Source: Saccharopolyspora soli (GTDB taxonomy: Bacteria > Actinomycetota > Actinomycetes > Mycobacteriales > Pseudonocardiaceae). From it: a DNA stretch of 62,886 nucleotides. Location: NCBI RefSeq assembly GCF_022678645.1, contig NZ_JALBWV010000055.1, positions 1 to 62,886 on the forward strand, in the 5' to 3' direction. Positions 52,798 through 60,949 of the stretch are shown piece by piece. Below the pieces are notes generated by a model. The model did not search any database. It saw nothing but the letters and a program-made list of their open reading frames with translations, and was not told the DNA's origin. Position numbers and translations under genes: made by a program. Numbering within the stretch: the stretch's first letter is position 1; the number at the start of each line of letters is the position of its first letter.

Positions 52798-53982
52798 TCA
52801 GTGGATCTGGTAGCCGTCGAGCCACTCGGCGTGCGACAGCCAGTGCGCGGCCAGCCGCGCCTGCTCCCGCGCCTCGTCCATCCGGTCGCCGAGCACGGTC
52901 ACGTGTCCGAGTTTGCGCCCCGGACGCTCGCTCTTGCCGTACAGGTGGACCTTGGCGTGCGGGTAGCGGGCGAACAGGTGGTGCAACCGCTCGTCCACTC
53001 CCATCCGCAATTCGATCGGCGAGCCGAGCAGGTTGGCCATGACCACCGCTGGCGCGGTCTGCTCGGTGCTGCCCAGCGGGTAGTCCAGCACGGCCCGGAG
53101 GTGCTGCTCGAACTGCGAGGTCCGGGAACCTTCGATGGTCCAGTGCCCGGAATTGTGCGGACGCATCGCGAGTTCGTTGATCACCAGGCCGGACGCCGTC
53201 TCGAACAGCTCGACCGCCAGCACGCCGGTGACGTCGAGTCCGCCAGCGATGTTCAGCGCGAGATCTTGGGCCTGTTCGACCAGTTCCGCCGAGGCGTTCG
53301 GGGCCGGGGCGAGCACCTGCACGCAGATGCCGTCCTCCTGCACCGTCTCCACCAGCGGCCATGCCGCGCCCTGTCCGAACGGCGAGCGGGCGACCAGCGC
53401 GGCGAGTTCCCGGCGCAGCGCCACCCGCTGCTCGACGAGCAGCGAGGCACCGTTGTCCAGCAGCTCGCTGACGGTGCGGTTGGCGCCGTTCGGGGTGTCG
53501 AGCACCCACACGCCGCGTCCGTCGTAGCCGCCGCGGGTGGTTTTCAGCACGCACGGCCAGCCGTGCTCCGCGCCGAACCGCAGCACGTCGCCGACCCCGG
53601 TGACCTCAGCGAACGGCGGGACCGGCAGGCCGAGTTCGGCGAGCTTGCGGCGCATCACGAGCTTGTCCTGCGCGTGCAGCAGGGCGTCCGGATTGGGCTG
53701 CACCGAGACCCCCGCCGCGGCCAGCACGCGCAGGTGGTCGCCGGGCACGTGTTCGTGGTCGAAGGTGACCACGTCGCACCCCTGCGCGAAGTTCTTCAGC
53801 GCTTCGAGGTCCGTGTGGTGGCCGATCTCCACGTTCGGCACGACGAGCGCGGCGGCGTCGTCCTTCGAGGTGGCCAGCACCTTCAACGACTGTCCCAGCG
53901 GGATCGCGGCCTGGTGGGTCATCCTCGCGAGCTGGCCACCACCGATCATGCCGACGACTGGAGTTCCGGTGCGGTGGTCCAC
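52798..53982 (-). CDS. purK: N5-carboxyaminoimidazole ribonucleotide synthase
   Basis: ATP-grasp enzyme converting AIR, bicarbonate and ATP to N5-CAIR, used by the PurE just downstream. The 394-residue product has GMIGGGQLARMTHQAAIPLG, the FDHEHVPGDHLRVL segment, PCVLKTTRGGYDGRGVWVLD of the ATP-grasp core, and VNELAMRPHNSGHWTIEGSR near the active site. The GTG at 53982 has TAGGCT six bases before it and no ribosome binding site, so the mRNA is probably leaderless. Confidence 0.96.
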   Translation of the reverse strand: MDHRTGTPVVGMIGGGQLARMTHQAAIPLGQSLKVLATSKDDAAALVVPNVEIGHHTDLEALKNFAQGCDVVTFDHEHVPGDHLRVLAAAGVSVQPNPDALLHAQDKLVMRRKLAELGLPVPPFAEVTGVGDVLRFGAEHGWPCVLKTTRGGYDGRGVWVLDTPNGANRTVSELLDNGASLLVEQRVALRRELAALVARSPFGQGAAWPLVETVQEDGICVQVLAPAPNASAELVEQAQDLALNIAGGLDVTGVLAVELFETASGLVINELAMRPHNSGHWTIEGSRTSQFEQHLRAVLDYPLGSTEQTAPAVVMANLLGSPIELRMGVDERLHHLFARYPHAKVHLYGKSERPGRKLGHVTVLGDRMDEAREQARLAAHWLSHAEWLDGYQIH

Positions 53983-53988
53983 CCCGTC

Positions 53989-53994
53989 AGCCTA
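53989..53994 (-). promoter_or_regulatory. -10 box for leaderless purK
   Basis: TAGGCT on the minus strand, six bases before the GTG at 53982. The same hexamer with the same spacing precedes the TIGR03089 gene. Confidence 0.5.
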
Positions 53995-54089
53995 GAGCGG
54001 TGGGCCACCCGCACCAGCGGCCGGGACCGCCCAACGCGATTCACCTCACAAGCGCGATTTCGCGCCAAGCCCGCGACCCGTTCCGCACG

Positions 54090-54124
54090 GGAGGTGCCGA
54101 TTTCGCATCGAAATCGGCACCTCC
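54090..54124 (-). terminator. Strong hairpin after the GGDEF-like gene
   Basis: Perfect 15-base inverted repeat GGAGGTGCCGATTTC (54090-54104) and GAAATCGGCACCTCC (54110-54124) with a five-base loop, 21 bases past the stop of the leftward gene at 54146. Confidence 0.8.
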
Positions 54125-54145
54125 GCCCGCGAACGCCCAGCGGTT

Positions 54146-54949
54146 TCACAGGGACGCGAGCAGGGTGCAGGCTTCGGCGTGGTCGGGCGGGAGGGATTCC
54201 TCCCGCAGGTGCACCTCGCCGCAGCCGTGCAATGCCGGGTCCGCGGCCAGCCGGTGCCCGATCATCGAACGGACCCGGAGGCAGCGGGCGGGCACCACCC
54301 GATCGCGGGTCGCCAGGACCGCTGCGGTCGTCGACCGCAGCAGCGCCACCGTCTCCCCGCCGTCGAACACGGCGCGCAGCACGTCGGCGACCAGCACCAT
54401 CGCCATCATCCGGGGGTAGCCGTCGGGCGCGGCGCGGAGCGAAAACGTGATCAGCGCGTGCCCTTCCCCGGCAGTCCTCCCCTCGACACGAGCCGCCCGG
54501 TAGACCTCGTGCAACCGGGTGCGCAGGTAGCTCGCCGTGTTCAGGCCGGTGAGCGGATCCTCCACTTCGCGCCCGATCGACAGCCGGGTCACCACGTCCG
54601 ACCAGCCCAGCGCGGTGATGCGCACCATCGCGGTCGGCACCGCGTCCGGATCGGCGGACACCAGGCCGTCGTGCGCACCGCTGGACACCGCGTGCAACGC
54701 GGCCAGGTCCTGCAACGTCCCGGCGAGCCCGACACCTGCCTCGGCCCGAGCCGCGCCGAGCTCGGCCAACGGGTCGGCCAGGTCATCCCCCGTGACCACC
54801 GCCGCGCACACCGCGTCCACCGCGGACGAGGACCAGTCGCTTGGGAACGGCCACCCGGCCGCGAGGCTCGCAGTGCGCCAGCGGTACCGCAGCGTCCGCC
54901 GCAGTCCCCGCGTGGTCGTCGCGTCGCACCTCAGCGGCACCTTCCTCAT
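54146..54949 (-). CDS. Degenerate GGDEF-like protein
   Basis: A 267-residue soluble protein. The second half starts EDPLTGLNTASYLRTRLHEV, the hallmark opening of a GGDEF (diguanylate cyclase) domain, followed by a strand-helix pattern. The active-site motif is absent: where GGDEF should lie the sequence reads VALLRSTTAAVLA. It is therefore predicted to be catalytically dead and may be a c-di-GMP or nucleotide-binding relic, or a structural domain. The first 120 residues have no recognised domain. ATG at 54949 and TTG at 54955 share an AGGAGG signal; ATG is given. Divergent from the sigma-factor gene. Confidence 0.65.
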   Translation of the reverse strand: MRKVPLRCDATTTRGLRRTLRYRWRTASLAAGWPFPSDWSSSAVDAVCAAVVTGDDLADPLAELGAARAEAGVGLAGTLQDLAALHAVSSGAHDGLVSADPDAVPTAMVRITALGWSDVVTRLSIGREVEDPLTGLNTASYLRTRLHEVYRAARVEGRTAGEGHALITFSLRAAPDGYPRMMAMVLVADVLRAVFDGGETVALLRSTTAAVLATRDRVVPARCLRVRSMIGHRLAADPALHGCGEVHLREESLPPDHAEACTLLASL

Positions 54950-55141
54950 CCTCAACGTTCCTCCTCCGCGACCGGCTGTCATCGGGACGGAGCAATGGGT
55001 CGCCTATGACGGTGTCGCCGATGGCGTTGGCAATAGGATCTAGATCACAATGATCTTCGGGTTTTTTGCGTCATGGTCTTCGCTGGCCGTGACTCCCTAC
55101 GGAAACGGATCGGTCCTGCCCTGCGAGGAGGAAGGTGCAGC

Positions 55142-57361
55142 GTGGCGACAGTCCCGGCGGAAGTGCAGGGCCCAAGCGACGGGGAGCTGCTGGAAGAGGT
55201 GCGCGGCGGTTCGTCGACGGCCTACGCGCAGCTCTACGAACGGCACGTCGGCGCGGCGTACAACATGGCGCGGCAGGTCGCCAAGTCGTCAGCCGAGGCG
55301 GACGACCTGGTGTCCGAGGCTTTCGCGAAGGTGCTCGACACGCTGCGGGGCGGACGCGGCCCGACCACCGCGTTCCGGGCCTACCTGCTCACCGCGCTGC
55401 GGCACACCGCCTACGACCGAACTCGCCGCGAGCGCAAGGTGCAGCTCGCCGACGACGTCGCGGAGGTCTCCGGCGCGGACGTCAGCGTGCCGTTCACCGA
55501 CACCGCGGTCGCCGGACTGGAGCGCACACTCGCCGCGCAGGCGTTCGCCCGGCTGCCCGAGCGGTGGCAGACGGTGTTGTGGCACATCGAGGTCGAGGGC
55601 CAGACCCCGGCCACGGTGGCACCGCTGCTCGGACTGACCCCGAACGGCGTTTCCGCGCTCGCCTACCGGGCCCGCGAAGGACTCCGCCAGGCATACCTGC
55701 AGGTGCACCTCGGCCAGCTGGATGACGCCGAATCCGGGGTGGAGCAGTGCCGGGCAGCGGTCGACCGGCTCGGCGCCTGGACCCGCAGTGGACTGTCCAA
55801 GCGGGAAACCGCCCAGGTGGAGACCCATCTCGACGGCTGCGACCGGTGCCGCGCGCTGGCCGCCGAGCTCGCCGACGTCAACGGCGCGCTGCGGGCCATC
55901 ATCGGGCCGCTGGTACTCGGTGCCTCCACGACCGGATACCTCGCCGTCTCGTCCTCCGGCGGCGCCACCGCAAGTGCGGCGACCACGGGTGGCGCTTCCG
56001 CCGCCGCGAACGCAGCCAGCACCGGGCCTCGCCAGGCGGTCACCGCCGTCGTCGCGACGGGGGTGCTGGCCGCAGCCGTCGCCATCGCCATGACCTCCGG
56101 TACCGACCAGCCCGTCCCGGTTGCCGCGGCTCCGCCGCCACCAGCGGTGTCCTCGCCCGCACCACCTGCGCAGCAGCCCCCAGCTCGGCCGACGCGGCAA
56201 ACACCGCCTCCGGCGCCATCCCCGGCTCCGCCGACCACGACACCCGCGCTGAACGCGGTTGGTCCGGGTGCACCGGTCCAACTGGCCGCCGGTGGGAACC
56301 CGGTGGCGTTGCCGATCAAGGTGAGCAACACCGGCTCCGGGCCGTCCGAACCGGTCACCGCCACGCTGAACCTGCCGAGCGGGGTGACCGCGACGCTGCC
56401 GACCGCCGTCCAGTCCGGCCCGGCCTCGACCACCCCGCAGAGCGCGACCACGGTGCGCGCCCAGGCTCCGGACGCACCGTCGGTGCGCTGCACGAACCGG
56501 CCCGGCACGATCACCTGCAGCACCGACCGCGGGCTGCGACCCGGTGAGACGTTCGTATTCGACTACCGAATCCGGGCGGACGAGACCGCCACCGGCGGCG
56601 AGATCACCGGGAGCATCGTCGCGGGCACCGAGATCCAGCTGCGGGTCCCGACGATTTCGGTGGTGGTCCAGCCGACGCCGGTCGACGGGGTCGACGTCGA
56701 GACCTCGGACTGGAACCACGCGCCGTGGCTGCAAAGTCGCATCGACATCAACGTGCGCAACACCGGGACGAGCGGCGGGCGCGCGGAGGCCGTCGCCGAA
56801 CTGCCGGAGGGCGTCCGGGCCACCGGCTTGCCACCGGAGTGCGAGGTGCAGCCCGCCGAGCACCGGATCCGGTGCTCGGCGGAGCTGGACGTCGGCAAGT
56901 CCTTCCAAGGCCGCGTGTGGTTGACCACGCTGCCGGTGCACCCGTCGTGGCCCGGGAAGCCGGATCCGGTCGATGGCCGGATCGTCCGCGAGGTGACCAT
57001 CCCGGTGACCGCCACCCTGGGATCGGCCAGCGATAGCGACCCGATCTCGGTGCAGCTCTGGTACCCGCCGGAGCCGCCGCCCGAACCGGTTCCGCCGCCG
57101 ACCACCACGAGCCGCCCGCCGATGCCCACGAGCACGCCACCGGAATGCCCGCCGGATGGGGGCAACCGGCCACCGTGGCGTCCGACGTACTGCTGGTGGC
57201 CAGTGCCGCCGAGCCCGATCCCGCCTACTACGAGCGCACCGCCGACGACCAGTACCACGTCGCCGAGCGCACCGCTGACCTCGACGACGACGCCACCACC
57301 GGAGCCGTCGACCAACGCCGAGCCACCGACGAGTTCCACGCCCGAACCACAGTCGAGGTGA
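55142..57361 (+). CDS. ECF sigma factor fused to zinc-finger, membrane segment and extracellular region
   Basis: A 739-residue protein. Residues 12-90 form sigma region 2 (YAQLYERHVGAAYNMARQVA, AEADDLVSEAFAKVLD); residues 126-186 form region 4 (FARLPERWQTVLWHIEVEGQ, APLLGLTPNGVSALAYRARE). Next comes an anti-sigma-type zinc finger: Cys203, then VETHLDGCDRC with His229, Cys233 and Cys236. A hydrophobic segment spans about 299-317 (AVTAVVATGVLAAAVAIAM). Beyond the membrane is a Pro/Thr-rich stretch, two beta-sandwich-like repeats (PIKVSNTGSGPSEPVTATL; INVRNTGTSGGRAEAVAEL), and a long Pro/Thr tail. Start GTG after GAGGAAGGTGCAGC. A membrane-held sigma factor responding to an outside signal is the natural inference. 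Confidence 0.85.
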   Translation: MATVPAEVQGPSDGELLEEVRGGSSTAYAQLYERHVGAAYNMARQVAKSSAEADDLVSEAFAKVLDTLRGGRGPTTAFRAYLLTALRHTAYDRTRRERKVQLADDVAEVSGADVSVPFTDTAVAGLERTLAAQAFARLPERWQTVLWHIEVEGQTPATVAPLLGLTPNGVSALAYRAREGLRQAYLQVHLGQLDDAESGVEQCRAAVDRLGAWTRSGLSKRETAQVETHLDGCDRCRALAAELADVNGALRAIIGPLVLGASTTGYLAVSSSGGATASAATTGGASAAANAASTGPRQAVTAVVATGVLAAAVAIAMTSGTDQPVPVAAAPPPPAVSSPAPPAQQPPARPTRQTPPPAPSPAPPTTTPALNAVGPGAPVQLAAGGNPVALPIKVSNTGSGPSEPVTATLNLPSGVTATLPTAVQSGPASTTPQSATTVRAQAPDAPSVRCTNRPGTITCSTDRGLRPGETFVFDYRIRADETATGGEITGSIVAGTEIQLRVPTISVVVQPTPVDGVDVETSDWNHAPWLQSRIDINVRNTGTSGGRAEAVAELPEGVRATGLPPECEVQPAEHRIRCSAELDVGKSFQGRVWLTTLPVHPSWPGKPDPVDGRIVREVTIPVTATLGSASDSDPISVQLWYPPEPPPEPVPPPTTTSRPPMPTSTPPECPPDGGNRPPWRPTYCWWPVPPSPIPPTTSAPPTTSTTSPSAPLTSTTTPPPEPSTNAEPPTSSTPEPQSR

Positions 57362-57396
57362 TCCGGCAACTTCGTCGCCCGGTTGGAGCAGCTCCG

Positions 57397-57402
57397 TAGA
57401 CT
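57397..57402 (+). promoter_or_regulatory. -10 box for leaderless GtrA gene
   Basis: TAGACT, exactly six bases before the GTG at 57409, with no Shine-Dalgarno sequence. Confidence 0.5.
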
Positions 57403-57408
57403 CGGAAT

Positions 57409-57954
57409 GTGTCCGCTGTCGATACCGTGCTCGCACGCATCCCGCAGCCGTACCGGGCACTCGCGCTCCGGCATCGCGAGTTGCTCAAGTTCGGGGTCGT
57501 CGGCGCGATCACGTTCTTCATCGACACCGGCATCTTCTACGCGCTGAAACTGACGATCCTGTCGCCGAAGCCGGTCACCTCGAAGGTGATCGCGGTGCTG
57601 GCCGCGACGATGGTGTCCTACGTGCTGAACCGGGAGTGGTCGTTCCGCACCCGCGGCGGCCGTCGGCGGTACCACGAGGCAACGCTGTACTTCGTGATCA
57701 GCGGCATCGGGGTGGGGTTCTACTCGGCGCCGCTGTGGATCTCCCGGTACCTGCTGCACCTGCAGACCCCGTACACGACCCGGCTGGTGGAGGAGATCGC
57801 CGACTTCACCGCGGGCCAGATCATCGGACTGCTGGTCGGCATGGCGTTCCGCTGGTGGGCGTTCCGCAAGTGGGTCTTCCCCGCCGAACAACCCGAACGC
57901 CCCAGCGCCCCACCCGGCGACCGTCCCCTCGCTCGGAGCCGAGCACCGGAGTGA
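57409..57954 (+). CDS. GtrA family membrane protein
   Basis: A 181-residue protein with four hydrophobic segments, typical of GtrA proteins that help move or present polyprenyl-linked sugars across the membrane. Signature segments are ELLKFGVVGAITFFIDTGIF, VSYVLNREWSFRT, and QIIGLLVGMAFRWWAFRKWV with the closing WxFR motif. A Pro-rich tail ends the protein. Its position near purK matches Rv3277 of mycobacteria. It starts with GTG behind a TAGACT box. Likely works in arabinan or surface glycan assembly. Confidence 0.92.
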   Translation: MSAVDTVLARIPQPYRALALRHRELLKFGVVGAITFFIDTGIFYALKLTILSPKPVTSKVIAVLAATMVSYVLNREWSFRTRGGRRRYHEATLYFVISGIGVGFYSAPLWISRYLLHLQTPYTTRLVEEIADFTAGQIIGLLVGMAFRWWAFRKWVFPAEQPERPSAPPGDRPLARSRAPE

Positions 57955-58027
57955 AGGGCGCCAGCTGGTTGCAGGCCGTGTCAGGCAGCAACGTGATCGT
58001 TGGCCGTGAGCTGGGTGTGGAAGCCGT

Positions 58028-58047
58028 CAACGGCAATCGTGCCGTTG
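58028..58047 (+). terminator. Hairpin after the GtrA gene
   Basis: CAACGGCA (58028-58035) pairs perfectly with TGCCGTTG (58040-58047) over an ATCG loop, 73 bases past the GtrA stop, followed by TGTAAC. Confidence 0.55.
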
Positions 58048-58128
58048 TGTAACGGCGGTTAACGACGGGCATTGCGAGGGAGGCGACGCTCTAAGCAGCG
58101 GTGAAAATCGCGGTTGGAGGGGGTTCCT

Positions 58129-58575
58129 ATGTCAACTGCTGCTCATCCTGCACACCACCCTGTTCAGCTGGTCGTGTCCCGGGCGCTCTACGGGGCGGTC
58201 GCCGGAATCGGTGGTGGGATCGTGTTCGGCATTCTCATGGCGGTGCTGGGGATGCTGCCGATGGTGGCAATGTTGGTCGGCAGCTCCAACATCGGAGTGG
58301 GGATCGTGGTGCACCTGGCAATCTCGGCGATCCTCGGCGCGGGCTTCGGCGTGGTCACCCCGTTCACCCAGCTCGGGGCGTTGGTGGGGGCCGGGCTCGG
58401 GTACGGCGCGGTCTGGTGGGTGATCGGCGGTCTGCTGCTGATGCCTGCCGGACTGGGCATGCCGGTGTTCCAGGTGGGGGCCGGGGCAATGTGGAGCCTT
58501 CTTGGGCACCTGCTCTACGGCGCTGTCACGGGCGTGGGGTTGACCGCGCTCCGCCACCGGGCGAGCCACTCGTGA
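58129..58575 (+). CDS. Small glycine-rich integral membrane protein
   Basis: Unrecognised 148-residue protein with four hydrophobic segments: ALYGAVAGIGGGIVFGILMA, VGIVVHLAISAILGAGFGVV, GALVGAGLGYGAVWWVIGGL and VGAGAMWSLLGHLLYGAVTG. Conserved-looking small-residue patterns (GxxxG) suggest tight helix packing, perhaps an oligomer. Two His residues within membrane helices (VVHLA, LGHLLYG) and several Met residues could bind a ligand or metal, but this is only a possibility. The ATG follows TTGGAGGGGGTTCCT. It overlaps the thioredoxin-like gene by one base, so it heads a three-gene operon. Confidence 0.75.
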   Translation: MSTAAHPAHHPVQLVVSRALYGAVAGIGGGIVFGILMAVLGMLPMVAMLVGSSNIGVGIVVHLAISAILGAGFGVVTPFTQLGALVGAGLGYGAVWWVIGGLLLMPAGLGMPVFQVGAGAMWSLLGHLLYGAVTGVGLTALRHRASHS

Positions 58576-58850
58576 TGAGCACGAAACCTGCGATCTTGCG
58601 GATCTACGTCTCTCCCGGCTGCGCGAGCTGCCGGACCGCGAGGAGGCTCGCGGAAACCGTGCGGCGCGTGCGGCCGGGCCAGCCGGTGGAGGTGATCGAC
58701 CTCTCCGAATACAACGGGCCGATACCCGACGAACTCGTGGGCACGCCCACCTACCGTCTCGGCGAGGTCACAATCGCGCTGGGCAACCCTTCGCTGCGGG
58801 AGCTGGTGCACAGGCTGGACAACCCCCAGGCCAAGGGTGATGGTTGCTAG
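58575..58850 (+). CDS. Thioredoxin/glutaredoxin-like CxxC protein
   Basis: A 91-residue thioredoxin-fold protein. The N-terminal strand ILRIYVSPGCASCRTARRLA carries the active-site CASC, and the cis-proline is in the later ELVGTPTYRLGEV segment. There is no signal peptide, so it acts in the cytoplasm. A redox carrier or disulfide-reducing partner is likely; specificity is unknown. It starts with ATG overlapping the stop of the membrane protein (TGATG). Upstream of the Crp-type regulator in the same operon. Confidence 0.82.
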   Translation: MSTKPAILRIYVSPGCASCRTARRLAETVRRVRPGQPVEVIDLSEYNGPIPDELVGTPTYRLGEVTIALGNPSLRELVHRLDNPQAKGDGC

Positions 58851-58878
58851 TGAACAGCGACCGTCACCGGAGGCTCCG

Positions 58879-59592
58879 GTGTCCGACGAGGTGTACTGCC
58901 TGTCCGAAGTCGACCTCTTCCGTGATCTGTCTCGGCGGGAGATGGCCGAGTTGGGTGCACGTGCCCCGTTGCGCGACGTGCCCGCGGGGCAGGTGGTCTT
59001 CAGCCCGGAGCGGCCCACGGACACGCTGTTCATCATCAAACGCGGCTGGATCCGGCTGTACCAGATCAGCTCGACCGGGCAGGCGGTCACGACAGCGGTG
59101 CTGGGGCCGGGATCTGTTTTCGGAGAAGTTCCACTCGTCGGGCTGCGGATGGGCCGGAACTGGGCGGAATCACTTGAGCCCTCGCGGCTGTGCCTGATGG
59201 GCCCGCAGGACGTGCGGGACTTGCTGCTGGCTGATCCGCGCATTGCCGCCCGGATCGCCGAGCACATGTTCGAGCGCATCTCCGAGTTGGAGCACCGGCT
59301 GACCGATCTCGCCTGCAAGACACTCTCGGAACGCCTCGCGGAGACGCTGTGGATGCTGAGCAAAGGGGTGTCGGTGGGAACGGCTCCGGAGCCGGTTCGG
59401 TTGACCCACCAGCAACTCGCTGGGCTGGTCAACGCCACCCGCGAACGCACCACCACCGCGCTCGGTGAACTGGCCGATCGAGGACTCCTCCGTCTGCACC
59501 GGGGAAAGATCACCGTCACAAGCCGGGAACGTCTCCGCAGCTACGCCGACAGCTTGGGGATGGCGCCCGGCGATCTCCCAAAACAGGAGTGA
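58879..59592 (+). CDS. Crp/Fnr family transcription regulator
   Basis: A 237-residue regulator. An N-terminal cyclic-nucleotide-binding-type beta-barrel (LRDVPAGQVVFSPERPTDTL, FIIKRGWIRLYQIS, LGPGSVFGEVPLVG) is joined by a long helix to a winged HTH with RLTHQQLAGLVNATRERTTT and LADRGLLRLHRGKITV. The four-Cys FNR iron-sulfur ligands are absent, so it is not an oxygen-sensing FNR. Whether cAMP binds is not clear from the barrel. The GTG at 58879 is chosen for its perfect GGAGG five bases upstream; starts at 58837-58840 inside the previous gene lack one. Coexpressed with the thioredoxin-like protein, it may sense redox or nitrosative signals. Confidence 0.88.
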   Translation: MSDEVYCLSEVDLFRDLSRREMAELGARAPLRDVPAGQVVFSPERPTDTLFIIKRGWIRLYQISSTGQAVTTAVLGPGSVFGEVPLVGLRMGRNWAESLEPSRLCLMGPQDVRDLLLADPRIAARIAEHMFERISELEHRLTDLACKTLSERLAETLWMLSKGVSVGTAPEPVRLTHQQLAGLVNATRERTTTALGELADRGLLRLHRGKITVTSRERLRSYADSLGMAPGDLPKQE

Positions 59593-59598
59593 CCGACG

Positions 59599-59635
59599 GG
59601 GCGCCTTGGACCGCGTAAGCCGGTTGAAGGCGCCC
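59599..59635. terminator. Hairpin between convergent crp-type and kinase genes
   Basis: GGGCGCCTT (59599-59607) pairs perfectly with AAGGCGCCC (59627-59635), with ACC/GGT also able to pair inside. It lies between stops at 59592 and 59669, so it probably serves both strands. Confidence 0.55.
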
Positions 59636-59668
59636 TTCACTCATCGCCCGGACGGGAACGGGGTGGGG

Positions 59669-60943
59669 TCAGCGGGGGGTGGATTCGATGTTCCAGGGGA
59701 CGCCGAGGATGTCGTCGGCGCGGGCGATCGGCAGGAACACCTCGAACATCGCCGGGCGCGCCTGGCTGAGCTCCAGGCGTCCGCCGTCCGCCTCGACCAG
59801 CGCGCGGGCCAGCGCGAGCCCGACACCGGTTGAGCCGTGACCGGAGAAGCCGCGCTCGAAGACGTACGGCACCAACGCGTCCGGCACACCCGGCCCCGAA
59901 TCGCTGACCTCGACGACCACGGTTCCACTGCCCTGCCGCGCCGCCAACGTCACGCTTCCCTCGCCGTGCCGCAGGGCGTTGTCCAGCAGCACCCCGATCG
60001 TCTCCCGCAGTCGCGCGGGAGTGGCGCGGGCGAGCAGTCCTTCCGTCACCTTCACCCGCAGCGTCCGGCCCTCGACCTTCATCGGCTCCCGCCACTCGGA
60101 CGCGACATCGGTGAGAAGACTCGAGACGTCCAGCGGTTCAGCGTCCCGAGCGCGCGCCGCGGTGGCCGCCGCGAGCAAGTCGTCGAGCACGCCGGAGAGC
60201 CGTTCGGCCTGTTCCAGCGCGGCGGCGGCCTCTTCCGTGACCTCCGGGTCGTCCGCCGCCGCAAGCGCCTCCAACCGCAGGTGCAGCGCGGTGAGCCGAC
60301 TGCGCAACTGGTGCGAGACGTCGCCGACGAGGTCGCGCTCGCGCTGCACCAGCTGCGACAGCGCCGCGCCCGAAGCGTCCAGCGCATCGGCGACGCGATC
60401 GAGTTCCGGGACCTGATGTCGTTGCGGGTCGGCGCGGAAATCACCAGCGCCGAGCCGGGCCGCACGGGCCGCGACGTGCTTCAGCGGATCGGCCAGCCGT
60501 CGGGCGGTGACCGTCGCGACGATCATCCCGGTACCGGCCGAGAACACCACCAGCATCAGCACCAACGCGGCCACTTGGAGCTGCTGGGTGCGCACCGGAC
60601 CGCTCGGCGCGGCGATGGTGACCGTGCCGCTCTGCACCATCGGCACGCTCTCCACCAGCGGTTTCTCGCCGGGATCGGGGCCGTAGACGTAGTCGTGCGC
60701 CTGGGTTCGGACGATCAGCCGCGCGCCGTCGGGCACCGCGAGCCGGGCCGCGCTCAGGTCGATCGCGCGCTGCGAGGCGATCTGCTCGTCGAGCAGCGTG
60801 GCGATCTGCTGGGCGCGGGTGGACAGGTCGCCGGTGGTGATGTCCTGGACCAGCTTCAGCGCGCTGAAGCCGAGCGGGAGCCCCAGCGCGACCGCAGTGA
60901 CCGCGACTGCGAGCAAGGTGGCTTGCAGAATCCGGCGGCGCAT
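59669..60943 (-). CDS. Two-component sensor histidine kinase
   Basis: A 424-residue membrane kinase with hydrophobic segments at about 8-28 and 124-146, an extracellular domain of about 95 residues between them, a HAMP region, H-box DVSHQLRSRLTALHLRLEAL with phospho-acceptor His211, N-box IGVLLDNALRHGEG, and G-boxes VSDSGPGVPDAL and GSTGVGLALARALVEA. The usual Pro of the H-box (HELRTPL) is Arg here, a variant of an actinobacterial subfamily (HQLRTRL). It partners the response regulator six bases upstream; the stimulus is unknown. Confidence 0.92.
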   Translation of the reverse strand: MRRRILQATLLAVAVTAVALGLPLGFSALKLVQDITTGDLSTRAQQIATLLDEQIASQRAIDLSAARLAVPDGARLIVRTQAHDYVYGPDPGEKPLVESVPMVQSGTVTIAAPSGPVRTQQLQVAALVLMLVVFSAGTGMIVATVTARRLADPLKHVAARAARLGAGDFRADPQRHQVPELDRVADALDASGAALSQLVQRERDLVGDVSHQLRSRLTALHLRLEALAAADDPEVTEEAAAALEQAERLSGVLDDLLAAATAARARDAEPLDVSSLLTDVASEWREPMKVEGRTLRVKVTEGLLARATPARLRETIGVLLDNALRHGEGSVTLAARQGSGTVVVEVSDSGPGVPDALVPYVFERGFSGHGSTGVGLALARALVEADGGRLELSQARPAMFEVFLPIARADDILGVPWNIESTPR

Positions 60944-60949
60944 CGGGGA

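Noticed and set aside
56100..57361. Separate small genes in the C-terminal part of the sigma-factor frame
   Set aside because: The frame is continuous with no new SD, and zinc finger, membrane helix and outer domains follow in a sensible order, so one fused protein is the simpler reading.
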